NCBI GenBank assembly: GCA_027346125.1
Contig: DAIEST010000168.1
Coordinates: 1 to 6,114, forward strand
DNA from: Leptospirillum sp.
Lineage (GTDB): Bacteria > Nitrospirota > Leptospirillia > Leptospirillales > Leptospirillaceae
DNA: 6,114 bases
Direction: 5' to 3'
Positions within the stretch are counted from its first letter, which is position 1. Each line of letters begins with the position of its first letter. Positions 1 through 5,012 of the stretch are shown here, piece after piece. The notes below the pieces were generated by a model. The model had not been told where the DNA came from. It searched no databases and was given only the letters and a program-made list of their open reading frames with translations. The position numbers and the translations under genes were made by a program.

Positions 1-3
1 CGC

Positions 4-27
4 CAGATGGTATATTGAAACCATCTG
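4..27. repeat. Perfect 8-bp inverted repeat upstream of the CDGSH gene
   Basis: CAGATGGT (4-11) and ACCATCTG (20-27) are exact reverse complements around an 8-base centre. A -10-like TATATT (11-16) overlaps the left arm and the centre. A matching -35 box would fall before the window, so a promoter cannot be confirmed. The arrangement could be an operator over a promoter, an mRNA hairpin, or the end of whatever lies upstream. The arm symmetry is seen directly; the function is inference. Confidence 0.4.
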
Positions 28-59
28 CTGAATTCACTGAAGGGGAAAAGAAAGAATCT

Positions 60-77
60 GCCCCCGAAATCGGGGGC
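60..77. other. GC-rich hairpin in the leader of the CDGSH gene
   Basis: GCCCCCG (60-66) pairs with CGGGGGC (71-77) around the loop AAAT, giving a very stable 7-bp stem ending 12 bases before the GGGAGG ribosome binding site. On the plus strand no T-run follows, so it is a poor intrinsic terminator in that direction. On the minus strand the hairpin is followed by a T-rich stretch (complement of 42-59), so it could stop antisense transcription. It could also be the rho-independent end of an upstream transcript, or a stabilising 5' leader hairpin. Confidence 0.4.
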
Positions 78-100
78 GTTCGCATATCAGGGAGGCAGGC

Positions 101-295
101 ATGGAAAAAATTCGGGTTCAGTGCGTCAAGAATGGGCCTTACGAAGTCCAGGGCACCCTGACGATCGTGGATGCCAATGGAAAGATCGTCAGTTCTTCGG
201 AAAGTACGACATACTACCTCTGCCGGTGCGGAGGATCCGGAACAAAACCCATGTGCGACGGGACGCATGGACGGATCCGTTTCCAATCGGAATGA
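101..295 (+). CDS. Small CDGSH-type iron-sulfur protein
   Basis: This 64-residue protein has the CDGSH-type cluster-binding signature C-x-C-x2-S-x3-P-x-C-D-G-T-H at residues 41-56. The expected ligands Cys41, Cys43, Cys52 and His56 are all present. By family knowledge, three cysteines and one histidine hold a redox-active, acid-labile [2Fe-2S] cluster used in electron transfer or cluster transfer. Residues 12-28 (GPY-V-G-LTIVDANGK) match the short beta-rich segment that often precedes the motif in bacterial stand-alone members. There is no signal peptide or membrane helix, so it should be cytoplasmic. The ATG is supported by GGGAGG at 90-95, five bases upstream. The next gene begins 82 bases downstream on the same strand, so co-transcription is plausible. 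The family is secure; the partner and physiological role are unknown. Confidence 0.93.
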   Translation: MEKIRVQCVKNGPYEVQGTLTIVDANGKIVSSSESTTYYLCRCGGSGTKPMCDGTHGRIRFQSE

Positions 296-309
296 CGGGG
301 CGGCGTTCC

Positions 310-329
310 TCTTCTCCCGCGGGGGAAGA
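310..329 (+). other. Short hairpin between the CDGSH and membrane-protein genes
   Basis: Bases 310-317 pair with 322-329 (TCTTCTCC against GGGGAAGA, one G-T wobble) around the loop CGCG. It lies 15 bases after the CDGSH stop. No T-run follows, so it does not look like a strong terminator. It may be an RNA-processing or mRNA-stability element between two genes of one operon, or chance in GC-rich DNA. Confidence 0.3.
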
Positions 330-377
330 CCTGCAGGATACCGAAACGACTCTTTGGAAAAATGAGAGGCCACCCGC

Positions 378-1715
378 ATGATTCCAAAGAAAAAAACCTT
401 CCTGCCAGGGGATCTCCTGCGATCATGGATCCCCCCGTTCGGAATCCTTTTTGGCCTGGGGGCATTTTCCTTTTCCTGGATCCTCATGATCGCGGGAGGG
501 CTCAGGACATCGCCGGACTCGGAAATCCCCCTCCGATTCCAGCTCGCATGGATCCACACGCTGGCCATCGGTTTTTTCACGGTCACGGCCCTCTCGGTCC
601 TGTTCCACGTGATGCCGGCCTTTACCGGAACCCCCTGGAAGAACGAAAAACTCGCACGAAAAATGCTCCCCCTTCTGGCACTGGGGTTCATCGGCATCAC
701 CGGATTCTTTCTTGGCGGCTTCTCTCCTCTCTGGCTCTGGGGATTTCCGCTGGCGGCCGGCGCGATTCTTGTCTGGGGAATTCTGTTTTTCCAGTCTTCG
801 CTCGCCGGAATCGGCGGACGGGCCCATCAGCATCCTCCTCTGGCGTCTTTCCTTCTTCCGGCAGGGTTTCTGATGGCCACGGCCGCACTGGGACTGGCCA
901 TGGGACTCCGCCTGGGAGCCCCTCCTCCCCCAGCATGGATCTACAGCCGGGGCATTCCCGTCCATATGGCCATGGGGCTTCTGGAGTGGCTCACGATGCT
1001 GCTGTGGACAGTCTCTTCCCGGACGCAAGGACCGATTCTCGGAACCCGGTCGGCCCATCCTTCCCGGATCCCGGTCGCACTGGGCCTGCTGGCCGTCGGG
1101 CTGGCCGTTTTTCTCCCGGGACAGCTCTTCTTTTCCGGCATGCTCCGGACGGGCGGTGTGCTTCTGATCGCTTCAGGAGCCCTCGTCTACCTGCTGGAAT
1201 CGGTCTCGCTCCTTCTTCGGGCCTCCTCCCCTCATCCGGTCCTGTGGGCATGGTGGGCCACAGGGATCGCGGGACTCTTCGCATCTCTTGCGACAGGAGC
1301 AACTCTCTTCCTGACAGATTCCGGCATCTCCCCGAACCTGTTCGTCTACCTGGTACTGGCCGGCTGGATCCAGCCCTTTCTCCTGGGCCATCTTCACCAG
1401 ATCGGCGTCCGCCTTCTCGCGACTCTCGTCCGGGGACCGGAAGACGAGACTCCCCCGTCCAGACTTCTGTCCAGTCCGCATGCATGGGGCTTTTGGGCTC
1501 TTTATCTGTCGGCATTTGCGGCCGGACTGATCGGGATCGGACAACAAAACGGGACGGGACTTGAGATTGCGGGCACATTGGGAATTCTCTCTGCCATCCT
1601 CCTCTTCCACCATCTTTACCGGATGATCGGGCGGTGCAGGAACCTTCCGGACACGCAACCCTACCCCGCAACATTCATCCGGTTCCCGGAATCCTCTTCC
1701 GATCGAACCCGTTAA
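378..1715 (+). CDS. Polytopic membrane protein, NnrS / heme-copper oxidase subunit I-like
   Basis: The 445-residue protein is almost entirely hydrophobic, with about 12 membrane helices (roughly 18-42, 57-83, 97-115, 118-140, 155-178, 194-214, 231-252, 257-280, 286-310, 320-345, 369-387, 396-418). Histidines recur at helix positions: WIHTLAIGFF (His60), FHVMP (His77), VHMAMGLLEWLTM (His196) and GHLHQIG (His338, His340). The patterns H-x3-LGF...P and H-x5-GWLTM, plus the GW...LLGHL segment, recall the NnrS family and the oxidase subunit I-like proteins related to it. Such histidines may bind heme or metal. It is an inner-membrane protein, and a role in NO or redox stress or in respiratory assembly is inference. 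The ATG follows GAGAGG (364-369) by eight bases. Its TAA shares TTAA with the convergent hydrolase stop. I am sure of a membrane protein and moderately sure of the family. Confidence 0.85.
   Translation: MIPKKKTFLPGDLLRSWIPPFGILFGLGAFSFSWILMIAGGLRTSPDSEIPLRFQLAWIHTLAIGFFTVTALSVLFHVMPAFTGTPWKNEKLARKMLPLLALGFIGITGFFLGGFSPLWLWGFPLAAGAILVWGILFFQSSLAGIGGRAHQHPPLASFLLPAGFLMATAALGLAMGLRLGAPPPPAWIYSRGIPVHMAMGLLEWLTMLLWTVSSRTQGPILGTRSAHPSRIPVALGLLAVGLAVFLPGQLFFSGMLRTGGVLLIASGALVYLLESVSLLLRASSPHPVLWAWWATGIAGLFASLATGATLFLTDSGISPNLFVYLVLAGWIQPFLLGHLHQIGVRLLATLVRGPEDETPPSRLLSSPHAWGFWALYLSAFAAGLIGIGQQNGTGLEIAGTLGILSAILLFHHLYRMIGRCRNLPDTQPYPATFIRFPESSSDRTR
1681..1709. terminator. Weak imperfect hairpin at the convergent gene junction
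   Basis: GGTTC (1681-1685) can pair with GAACC (1705-1709), and CGGAA (1687-1691) with TTCCG (1697-1701), separated by a 1/3-base internal loop. It lies in the last codons of the membrane-protein gene and begins two bases past the hydrolase stop on the minus strand. No T-run follows in either direction, so termination here would be inefficient or Rho-assisted. Terminator status is a weak inference. Confidence 0.2.
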
Positions 1716-2509
1716 AGCGTCTCCTCAAACGCCCGGATCAAGGCCACGACCGTATCGAGATGAGAGCGATGGATATTGTGTCCGGCTCCGGACACAATGC
1801 GGAGCCGGACCCGGGAATCCTGCAGACCGATCTCCTGAAGGTCCCCCGCTTCGATCACCGAATCATGCCCGGCAGCGACGAGAAGCAGCGGGAGCGGATA
1901 ACCGGAAAGAAGCTTCCGCAGATCCCATGATCCGGATTCGACGTCGTTTTCCGTTCCGATCCGCTCGATGGCGCGGATCGACATTTCCCGCATGGCATGA
2001 ACCTTGGCATTCCGGTCCGCGGGATCCGAATCCTCGTACATTCGCCGAATCCCGCGGACCCGTTCCTCCCCTTCAAGAACAAACAGCTCCCGGAGTTCCT
2101 CGATATAGTCGGAAGAGAAGGACCCGGGACGGACCCGTATCACCGGATCCAGTGCCACTACGGATCGGGCGGCAATCCGGGGCGCTCCAAGAAGAGCGAC
2201 AGCCCCTCCCCATGAATGCCCGAGGAGAAGATCGACCGGTGCTCCGATAGCCCTTCCTGCGGCCTCCAGGTCGGCACACGACTGTTCGAGCGTCATGGGG
2301 CCCTGCACTCCGGCGAGATCGCCGTGTCCCCGCTGGTCATACGCAAATATCCGGTGGGTCGAAGCAAATTGACGGGCCAGGCGTTCCCAGGAGCGCCGGG
2401 AGCTTGTGATGCCATGAACGCACAGCATGACTGGCCCGCGCTCCCCCCAACACTCAAGCGTGTTGGGGACACCATCGTCCATGAGAAAAGGGATCTCCGT
2501 CGCCTTCAT
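1712..2509 (-). CDS. Alpha/beta hydrolase
   Basis: The 265-residue protein carries the complete alpha/beta-hydrolase fold signature. The oxyanion segment is VHGITSS (residues 31-37), YDQRGHG is at 57-63, the nucleophile elbow is GHSWGG with Ser99, the acid is Asp216 in AAGHDS, and the catalytic His is His244 in GAGHNIH. The family covers esterases, lactonases, C-C hydrolases and haloperoxidase-like enzymes, and nothing visible fixes the substrate. No signal peptide is seen, so it is probably cytoplasmic. The frame is open back to a GTG at 2578 and an ATG at 2572, both inside the upstream dehydrogenase gene. I prefer the ATG at 2509 because the hydrolase fold begins there and it starts 28 bases after the upstream stop. 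None of the three starts has a clear GGAGG, so translation may be coupled to the dehydrogenase. Its TAA overlaps the stop of the convergent membrane-protein gene. Confidence 0.92.
   Translation of the reverse strand: MKATEIPFLMDDGVPNTLECWGERGPVMLCVHGITSSRRSWERLARQFASTHRIFAYDQRGHGDLAGVQGPMTLEQSCADLEAAGRAIGAPVDLLLGHSWGGAVALLGAPRIAARSVVALDPVIRVRPGSFSSDYIEELRELFVLEGEERVRGIRRMYEDSDPADRNAKVHAMREMSIRAIERIGTENDVESGSWDLRKLLSGYPLPLLLVAAGHDSVIEAGDLQEIGLQDSRVRLRIVSGAGHNIHRSHLDTVVALIRAFEETL
1775..1810. repeat. Two overlapping, mutually exclusive inverted repeats
   Basis: ATTGTGTCCGG (1775-1785) is perfectly complementary to CCGGACACAAT (1788-1798). GTCCGGCTCCG (1780-1790) is perfectly complementary to CGGAGCCGGAC (1800-1810). 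The two 11-bp pairings share bases 1780-1790, so an RNA could form only one at a time. They sit 60 bases beyond the membrane-protein stop, inside the 3' end of the hydrolase gene where LRIVSGAGHNI (237-247) including catalytic His244 is encoded. Neither is followed by a T-run. The symmetry is certain; a regulatory role is inference. Confidence 0.5.
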
Positions 2510-2510
2510 G

Positions 2511-2526
2511 ACCCGGGAGCCCGGGT
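2511..2526. repeat. 16-bp near-palindrome just upstream of the hydrolase start
   Basis: ACCCGGG (2511-2517) and CCCGGGT (2520-2526) are exact reverse complements with a two-base centre. They lie between the dehydrogenase stop (2538-2540) and the preferred hydrolase ATG (2507-2509). In the minus-strand mRNA it could form a hairpin (6-bp stem, 4-base loop) right at the initiation region. It could hold the start closed until ribosomes arrive from the upstream gene. Confidence 0.35.
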
Positions 2527-2537
2527 GAAACTCGTGG

Positions 2538-3461
2538 TCATTCGGGACTCCGGCCGTCCGGAAAGGATTCATGGCCACGCCGGGAGGGAAACGTCAGCTC
2601 GGAGATCCCCGACTTGTCCAGCTCTCCCATTCCAAGCGCCGCCATCCGGTCATACTGGCTTGCCGCTGCTTCGGCCAGCGGGAGGAAAAGCCCGGAATCA
2701 GCCGCAAGGGATGTCGCGATGCGGGAGTCCTTCGCCGCATGGGCCGCCGAAAAATAGACCTCATGTTCCCGGTTCTGCATGTCGGCCCCGTCGGTCTCCA
2801 GGACCCGGGAAGCCGCCCCGGTCTGTGCAAAGACCTCCCGCACCATCGAAAGATCCAGTCCAAGCGCCTCCGCCAGCCCCAGTCCTTCGGCAAGACCTGC
2901 AGTGTTGATATTCATGACCATATTGACGAGTGCCTTGAGCTTTGCCGCCTCGCCGGCCGGGCCGACATGCTTGATGGACGCGCTCATCGATTCAAGAACC
3001 GGGCGAACCCGGGCGAGCGTCTCCCCTTCTCCTCCAACCATGAGGTAGAGCGTCCCTTCCCGTGCCTGGGTGATGGAACTCGCCATCGAAGCTTCCAGAC
3101 TTGCCGCTCCGCGGGAACGGGCACGCCGCTCGATTTCGACATGGGTGCCGGGCGTGACCGTCGCGCAATTGATGAACACCCGGCCCGAGGCCCCCTCCAG
3201 AAGCGAATCCCCTGTCCCGGAAAACACGAGGTCCATCTCATGGTCGTTTCCGACGACCGTAATGATCACATCCGACCGTTCGGTCACCTGGCGAAGCGTA
3301 TGGGCGAACGTTGCGCCCACAAGACCCGCCACGCGTTCAGCGGCCTCCCGCCGGACATCGAAAACGGAAACGATGGGATAGCCGACATCATGAAGACGAA
3401 GCGCCATATTCGAACCCATCCGTCCGACACCGACGATTCCGATGCGCAATTTTTTCTCCAA
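2538..3461 (-). CDS. NAD(P)-dependent beta-hydroxyacid dehydrogenase (GLYR1/GHBDH-like)
   Basis: The 307-residue length suits the 3-hydroxyisobutyrate / 6-phosphogluconate dehydrogenase-like superfamily. The N-terminal Rossmann fold has GVGRMG (11-16) with the acidic FDVRR end of strand 2 near 35-38. The helical C-terminal domain has the catalytic lysine in GPAGEAAKLK (Lys174) followed by VNMVM. It also has AKDSR (243-247) and the C-terminal GELDKSG (279-285), which suits the GLYR1/gamma-hydroxybutyrate dehydrogenase branch better than classical 3-hydroxyisobutyrate dehydrogenase. Oddly, the substrate-binding loop, normally D/E-A-P-V-S-G-G/S, reads EASMASS (123-129). The frame is open to a GTG at 3467, but GGGGAGG directly abuts that GTG and stands six bases from the TTG at 3461, so TTG is the preferred start. 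It is the first gene of a minus-strand pair with the hydrolase. Class is secure; substrate is unknown. Confidence 0.93.
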   Translation of the reverse strand: MEKKLRIGIVGVGRMGSNMALRLHDVGYPIVSVFDVRREAAERVAGLVGATFAHTLRQVTERSDVIITVVGNDHEMDLVFSGTGDSLLEGASGRVFINCATVTPGTHVEIERRARSRGAASLEASMASSITQAREGTLYLMVGGEGETLARVRPVLESMSASIKHVGPAGEAAKLKALVNMVMNINTAGLAEGLGLAEALGLDLSMVREVFAQTGAASRVLETDGADMQNREHEVYFSAAHAAKDSRIATSLAADSGLFLPLAEAAASQYDRMAALGMGELDKSGISELTFPSRRGHESFPDGRSPE

Positions 3462-3467
3462 GTCCAC

Positions 3468-3474
3468 CCTCCCC
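3468..3474 (-). promoter_or_regulatory. Ribosome binding site that selects a TTG start for the dehydrogenase
   Basis: On the minus strand GGGGAGG occupies 3474-3468. The GTG at 3467-3465 follows with no spacer, which is too close for initiation. The in-frame TTG at 3461-3459 lies six bases away, the usual spacing, and gives an N-terminus MEKKLRIGIVG, normal for a Rossmann enzyme. Confidence 0.65.
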
Positions 3475-3484
3475 GGTTTTTCGC

Positions 3485-3512
3485 ACTATCCACAGATCCC
3501 CTTTGCCGGCAA
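3485..3512 (-). promoter_or_regulatory. Possible promoter for the dehydrogenase-hydrolase pair
   Basis: On the minus strand TTGCCG (complement of 3507-3512, 4 of 6 to TTGACA) lies 16 bases before GATAGT (complement of 3485-3490, 4 of 6 to TATAAT). This would start transcription a few bases before the dehydrogenase ribosome binding site. The -35 element overlaps a 12-bp palindrome. The box matches are weak. Confidence 0.25.
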
Positions 3513-3513
3513 A
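3502..3513. promoter_or_regulatory. 12-bp palindrome TTTGCCGGCAAA, possible operator
   Basis: The sequence is a perfect palindrome about 40 bases upstream of the dehydrogenase start and overlaps its possible -35 box. Perfect symmetry of this length in a divergent promoter region suits a dimeric repressor or activator site. No regulator gene lies in the window and no known consensus is recognised. Confidence 0.35.
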
Positions 3514-3581
3514 CATGGCGCGACAGCAGAAAGGTGGAAGCTTTCCCGTCCCGGCAACACCGGACACACTCCCCCCGGATC

Positions 3582-3609
3582 ATGACCGGACAGTTGTCTC
3601 CTCTATACT
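3582..3609 (+). promoter_or_regulatory. Possible sigma-70-like promoter toward the slp-like gene
   Basis: ATGACC (3582-3587, 4 of 6 to TTGACA) is followed after 16 bases by TATACT (3604-3609, 5 of 6 to TATAAT). It would give a leader of about 280 bases before the lipoprotein ATG. That length is unusual, so either the leader is regulatory or the real promoter is closer. Confidence 0.22.
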
Positions 3610-3898
3610 TGCTAACACAACCGGACCTTCCTGTTCCAGACAAAAAGGGAGCGACGGATTTTCTGAAGCCCATCGGAAAAGATTCCAGAACTCCGGAAGA
3701 ACTGATCCGCTGCCCGACAGGATTCCCTATCGGAAGATCATTGTCCCCGTCAAGCGGACCCGGTATGATGAGACGACCGGCCGCCAAGGAGAGCAATGGA
3801 TCTTTCCTCTCCCGGGACCGGCAAGGGACTTTTTCTTCTCCGTCATCCCTGATTTTTCTCCTGTTTCTCATTATTTCTTGTTGTTCCAAGGAGGTACC

Positions 3899-4507
3899 AT
3901 GTCAGAAAAAGTCCAAAGACAGACAGCGCCGGGAGAGTCCGGCATTCTCTCCAGAATCGGGCGAGGGGCACTCTGGACCTGCACACTCGCACTTCTCGGG
4001 GGGTGCGGCCTGTTCGATTCGCCACCCTTCTCCAGGCAGGAAGTCCACTGGGCAGACCGGGCCATTCTCTTCCGGGAAGTGGTCCATCACCCACAAGCGC
4101 TGGAAGGACAGCATGTCATTCTTGGCGGGAAAATCCTGAGTATCACCCGGAAGGGGTTGGTCAGTACGATCGTGGTCAAGGAGTATCCGCTCGGAAAAGA
4201 ACTCCATCCGGACACGTCGAAGCCCTCCCTCGGAGTCTTCGAGATCGTGACAGACGAATTCCTTCCAAAAGACCGCTACCAGCCGGGGCGGAAAGTCGAG
4301 GTCATCGGAACGGTCATCCGCCCGGTCTGGCTCAATACGGCGGGAGGCCGGAAAACACGCGTTCCGGTCATTCGCGGACGACACGTCCATGCGTCTTCTC
4401 CTCCACCGCCCCCCATGCCCATGGACATGATGGACCCGGGCATGATGGATCCGGGAATGATGTACCCGGGGATGATGTACCCGGGCATGATGCCGGGCTT
4501 CTTCTGA
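3899..4507 (+). CDS. Slp-family outer-membrane lipoprotein with Met-rich repeat tail
   Basis: The 202-residue protein begins with a 35-residue lipoprotein signal: basic n-region, hydrophobic GALWTCTLALL (23-33), and a lipobox LGGC placing the lipidated cysteine at Cys36. Residues 55-145 fit the Slp family (starvation-inducible lipoproteins): GGKILSIT (76-83), a strand with STIVVKEYPL, then GVFEIVTDEFLPKDRYQPGRKVEVIGTV (112-139). Family members are attached to the outer membrane; their molecular function is poorly known. Residues 169-175 are proline-rich and are followed by MDMM and four tandem pentapeptides D/Y-P-G-M-M (179-198) ending PGFF. The many methionines suggest soft-metal binding, perhaps Cu(I), which is inference. 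AAGGAGGT at 3888-3895, three bases before the ATG, fixes the start. It appears to be a single-gene unit ending at a hairpin. Confidence 0.88.
   Translation: MSEKVQRQTAPGESGILSRIGRGALWTCTLALLGGCGLFDSPPFSRQEVHWADRAILFREVVHHPQALEGQHVILGGKILSITRKGLVSTIVVKEYPLGKELHPDTSKPSLGVFEIVTDEFLPKDRYQPGRKVEVIGTVIRPVWLNTAGGRKTRVPVIRGRHVHASSPPPPPMPMDMMDPGMMDPGMMYPGMMYPGMMPGFF
4433..4492 (+). repeat. Four tandem 15-bp repeats encoding D/Y-P-G-M-M
   Basis: Units at 4433-4447, 4448-4462, 4463-4477 and 4478-4492 share the pattern (gac/gat/tac)-CC(C/G)GG-ATGATG. Each encodes one pentapeptide: two beginning with Asp, then two beginning with Tyr. Units 1 and 4 match at every base except the first, which suggests recent duplication or slippage. 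In-frame gain or loss of units would change tail length without disrupting the protein. Confidence 0.9.
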
Positions 4508-4524
4508 GCCCGGGGACTTCCACG

Positions 4525-4557
4525 ACCGGGAAAGGGTCCAACCGGCCTTTTCCCGGT
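4525..4557 (+). terminator. Probable terminator of the slp-like gene
   Basis: ACCGGGAAA (4525-4533) pairs perfectly with TTTCCCGGT (4549-4557). Inner GG/CC pairs can extend the stem past one bulged T. It begins 17 bases after the lipoprotein stop. The following bases (ttccctattgttccc) are pyrimidine-rich but not a clean T-run, so strength is uncertain. Confidence 0.55.
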
Positions 4558-4826
4558 TTCCCTATTGTTCCCTGGAGCTTCCGGTCTTGCCGCGGAAGCG
4601 GAAGCGTCCGCCCCTCCCTGAGGAGCACTTCAGTCGTCAATTTTTGATTTCGGTCACATCCCGACCGCCCCTCCCGGCTTCGGATACCTTGCCGAAACGA
4701 GTTGTCCTGGAAGCGAAAAAACGCGCCGGATGGAACTTTTCCACTTTCGTCCTCCCCCTCTCCCCGTTACCGTGGCATCCGGGATTCTCCGGCAATGAGG
4801 TTCCATGATCCCGTTATGCTGCGAGC

Positions 4827-4859
4827 CCGGGACGAAAGGGAGTGATAGACTCGTCCCGG
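4827..4859. repeat. 9-bp perfect inverted repeat upstream of the beta-propeller gene
   Basis: CCGGGACGA (4827-4835) and TCGTCCCGG (4851-4859) are exact complements around a 15-base centre (aagggagtgatagac). It sits about 160 bases before the GTG start of the secreted protein. It could be a 5' leader hairpin, a protein-binding site, or an isolated structured element. No T-run follows. Confidence 0.45.
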
Positions 4860-5005
4860 ATCGGGGCACGATCGTCGTCTTATCCGGAATGGACCGTCCG
4901 CGTTCCGGCGACCCGGAAGACGCGATCCCCCGATGGGCTTCGAATCCGTCCACCACACGATTTTCCCGACCGACTCTCCCGCTGGAGACACGGAAGAAAG
5001 ACCAG

Positions 5006-5012
5006 AGGAGGT
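5006..5012 (+). promoter_or_regulatory. Ribosome binding site that selects the GTG start of the beta-propeller gene
   Basis: AGGAGGT at 5006-5012 is a near-perfect anti-16S match. GGAGG (5007-5011) stands six bases before the GTG at 5018-5020. The next in-frame ATG (5090-5092) would remove the basic start of the signal peptide, so the GTG is favoured. Confidence 0.8.

Larger units (their letters stand above)
3475..3887. other. Noncoding divergent region between the dehydrogenase and the slp-like gene
   Basis: About 410 bases separate the two divergent ribosome binding sites. Open frames cross it on both strands, but their translations show no domain, membrane pattern or plausible start with a ribosome binding site. 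I see a perfect 12-bp palindrome at 3502-3513, weak promoter-like boxes for each direction, and a T-rich stretch at 3831-3885 just before the lipoprotein ribosome binding site. It should hold the promoters of both flanking units. No RNA gene or mobile remnant is recognised. Confidence 0.6.
4508..5005. other. Noncoding region between the slp-like and beta-propeller genes
   Basis: About 500 bases hold no convincing gene. The start contains a terminator-like hairpin (4525-4557). A 7-bp inverted repeat follows (GCTTCCG 4577-4583 with CGGAAGC 4593-4599), then a longer one at 4827-4859 and an 8-bp palindrome ACGATCGT at 4868-4875. Open frames crossing it on both strands lack ribosome binding sites and recognisable motifs. 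The promoter of the beta-propeller gene should lie here, but no convincing -35/-10 pair is seen. Confidence 0.55.

Noticed and set aside
3..164. Open frame at the left edge that could be the tail of an upstream gene
   Set aside because: It continues through the hairpin and into the CDGSH gene in another frame, and the short translation is not recognisable. Without upstream sequence it cannot be supported.
362..1564. Long plus-strand open frame (400 codons) overlapping the membrane-protein gene
   Set aside because: It is the +2 shadow of the hydrophobic gene: Pro/Arg/Ser-rich low-information translation, no ribosome binding site of its own, no recognisable motif.
3284..3889. 201-codon minus-strand frame covering the divergent region
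   Set aside because: It starts at a TTG with no ribosome binding site, overlaps the dehydrogenase in another frame, and its translation shows no domain or consistent composition.
2571..4139. 522-codon plus-strand open frame antisense to the dehydrogenase and crossing the divergent region
   Set aside because: Most of it is antisense to a clearly real Rossmann enzyme and its 3' part is out of frame with the lipoprotein. The GC-rich composition readily gives long spurious frames.
4433..4492. CRISPR-like or mobile-element interpretation of the tandem repeats
   Set aside because: Units are 15 bp, contiguous, in frame and without spacers, so they are a coding microrepeat within the lipoprotein gene.
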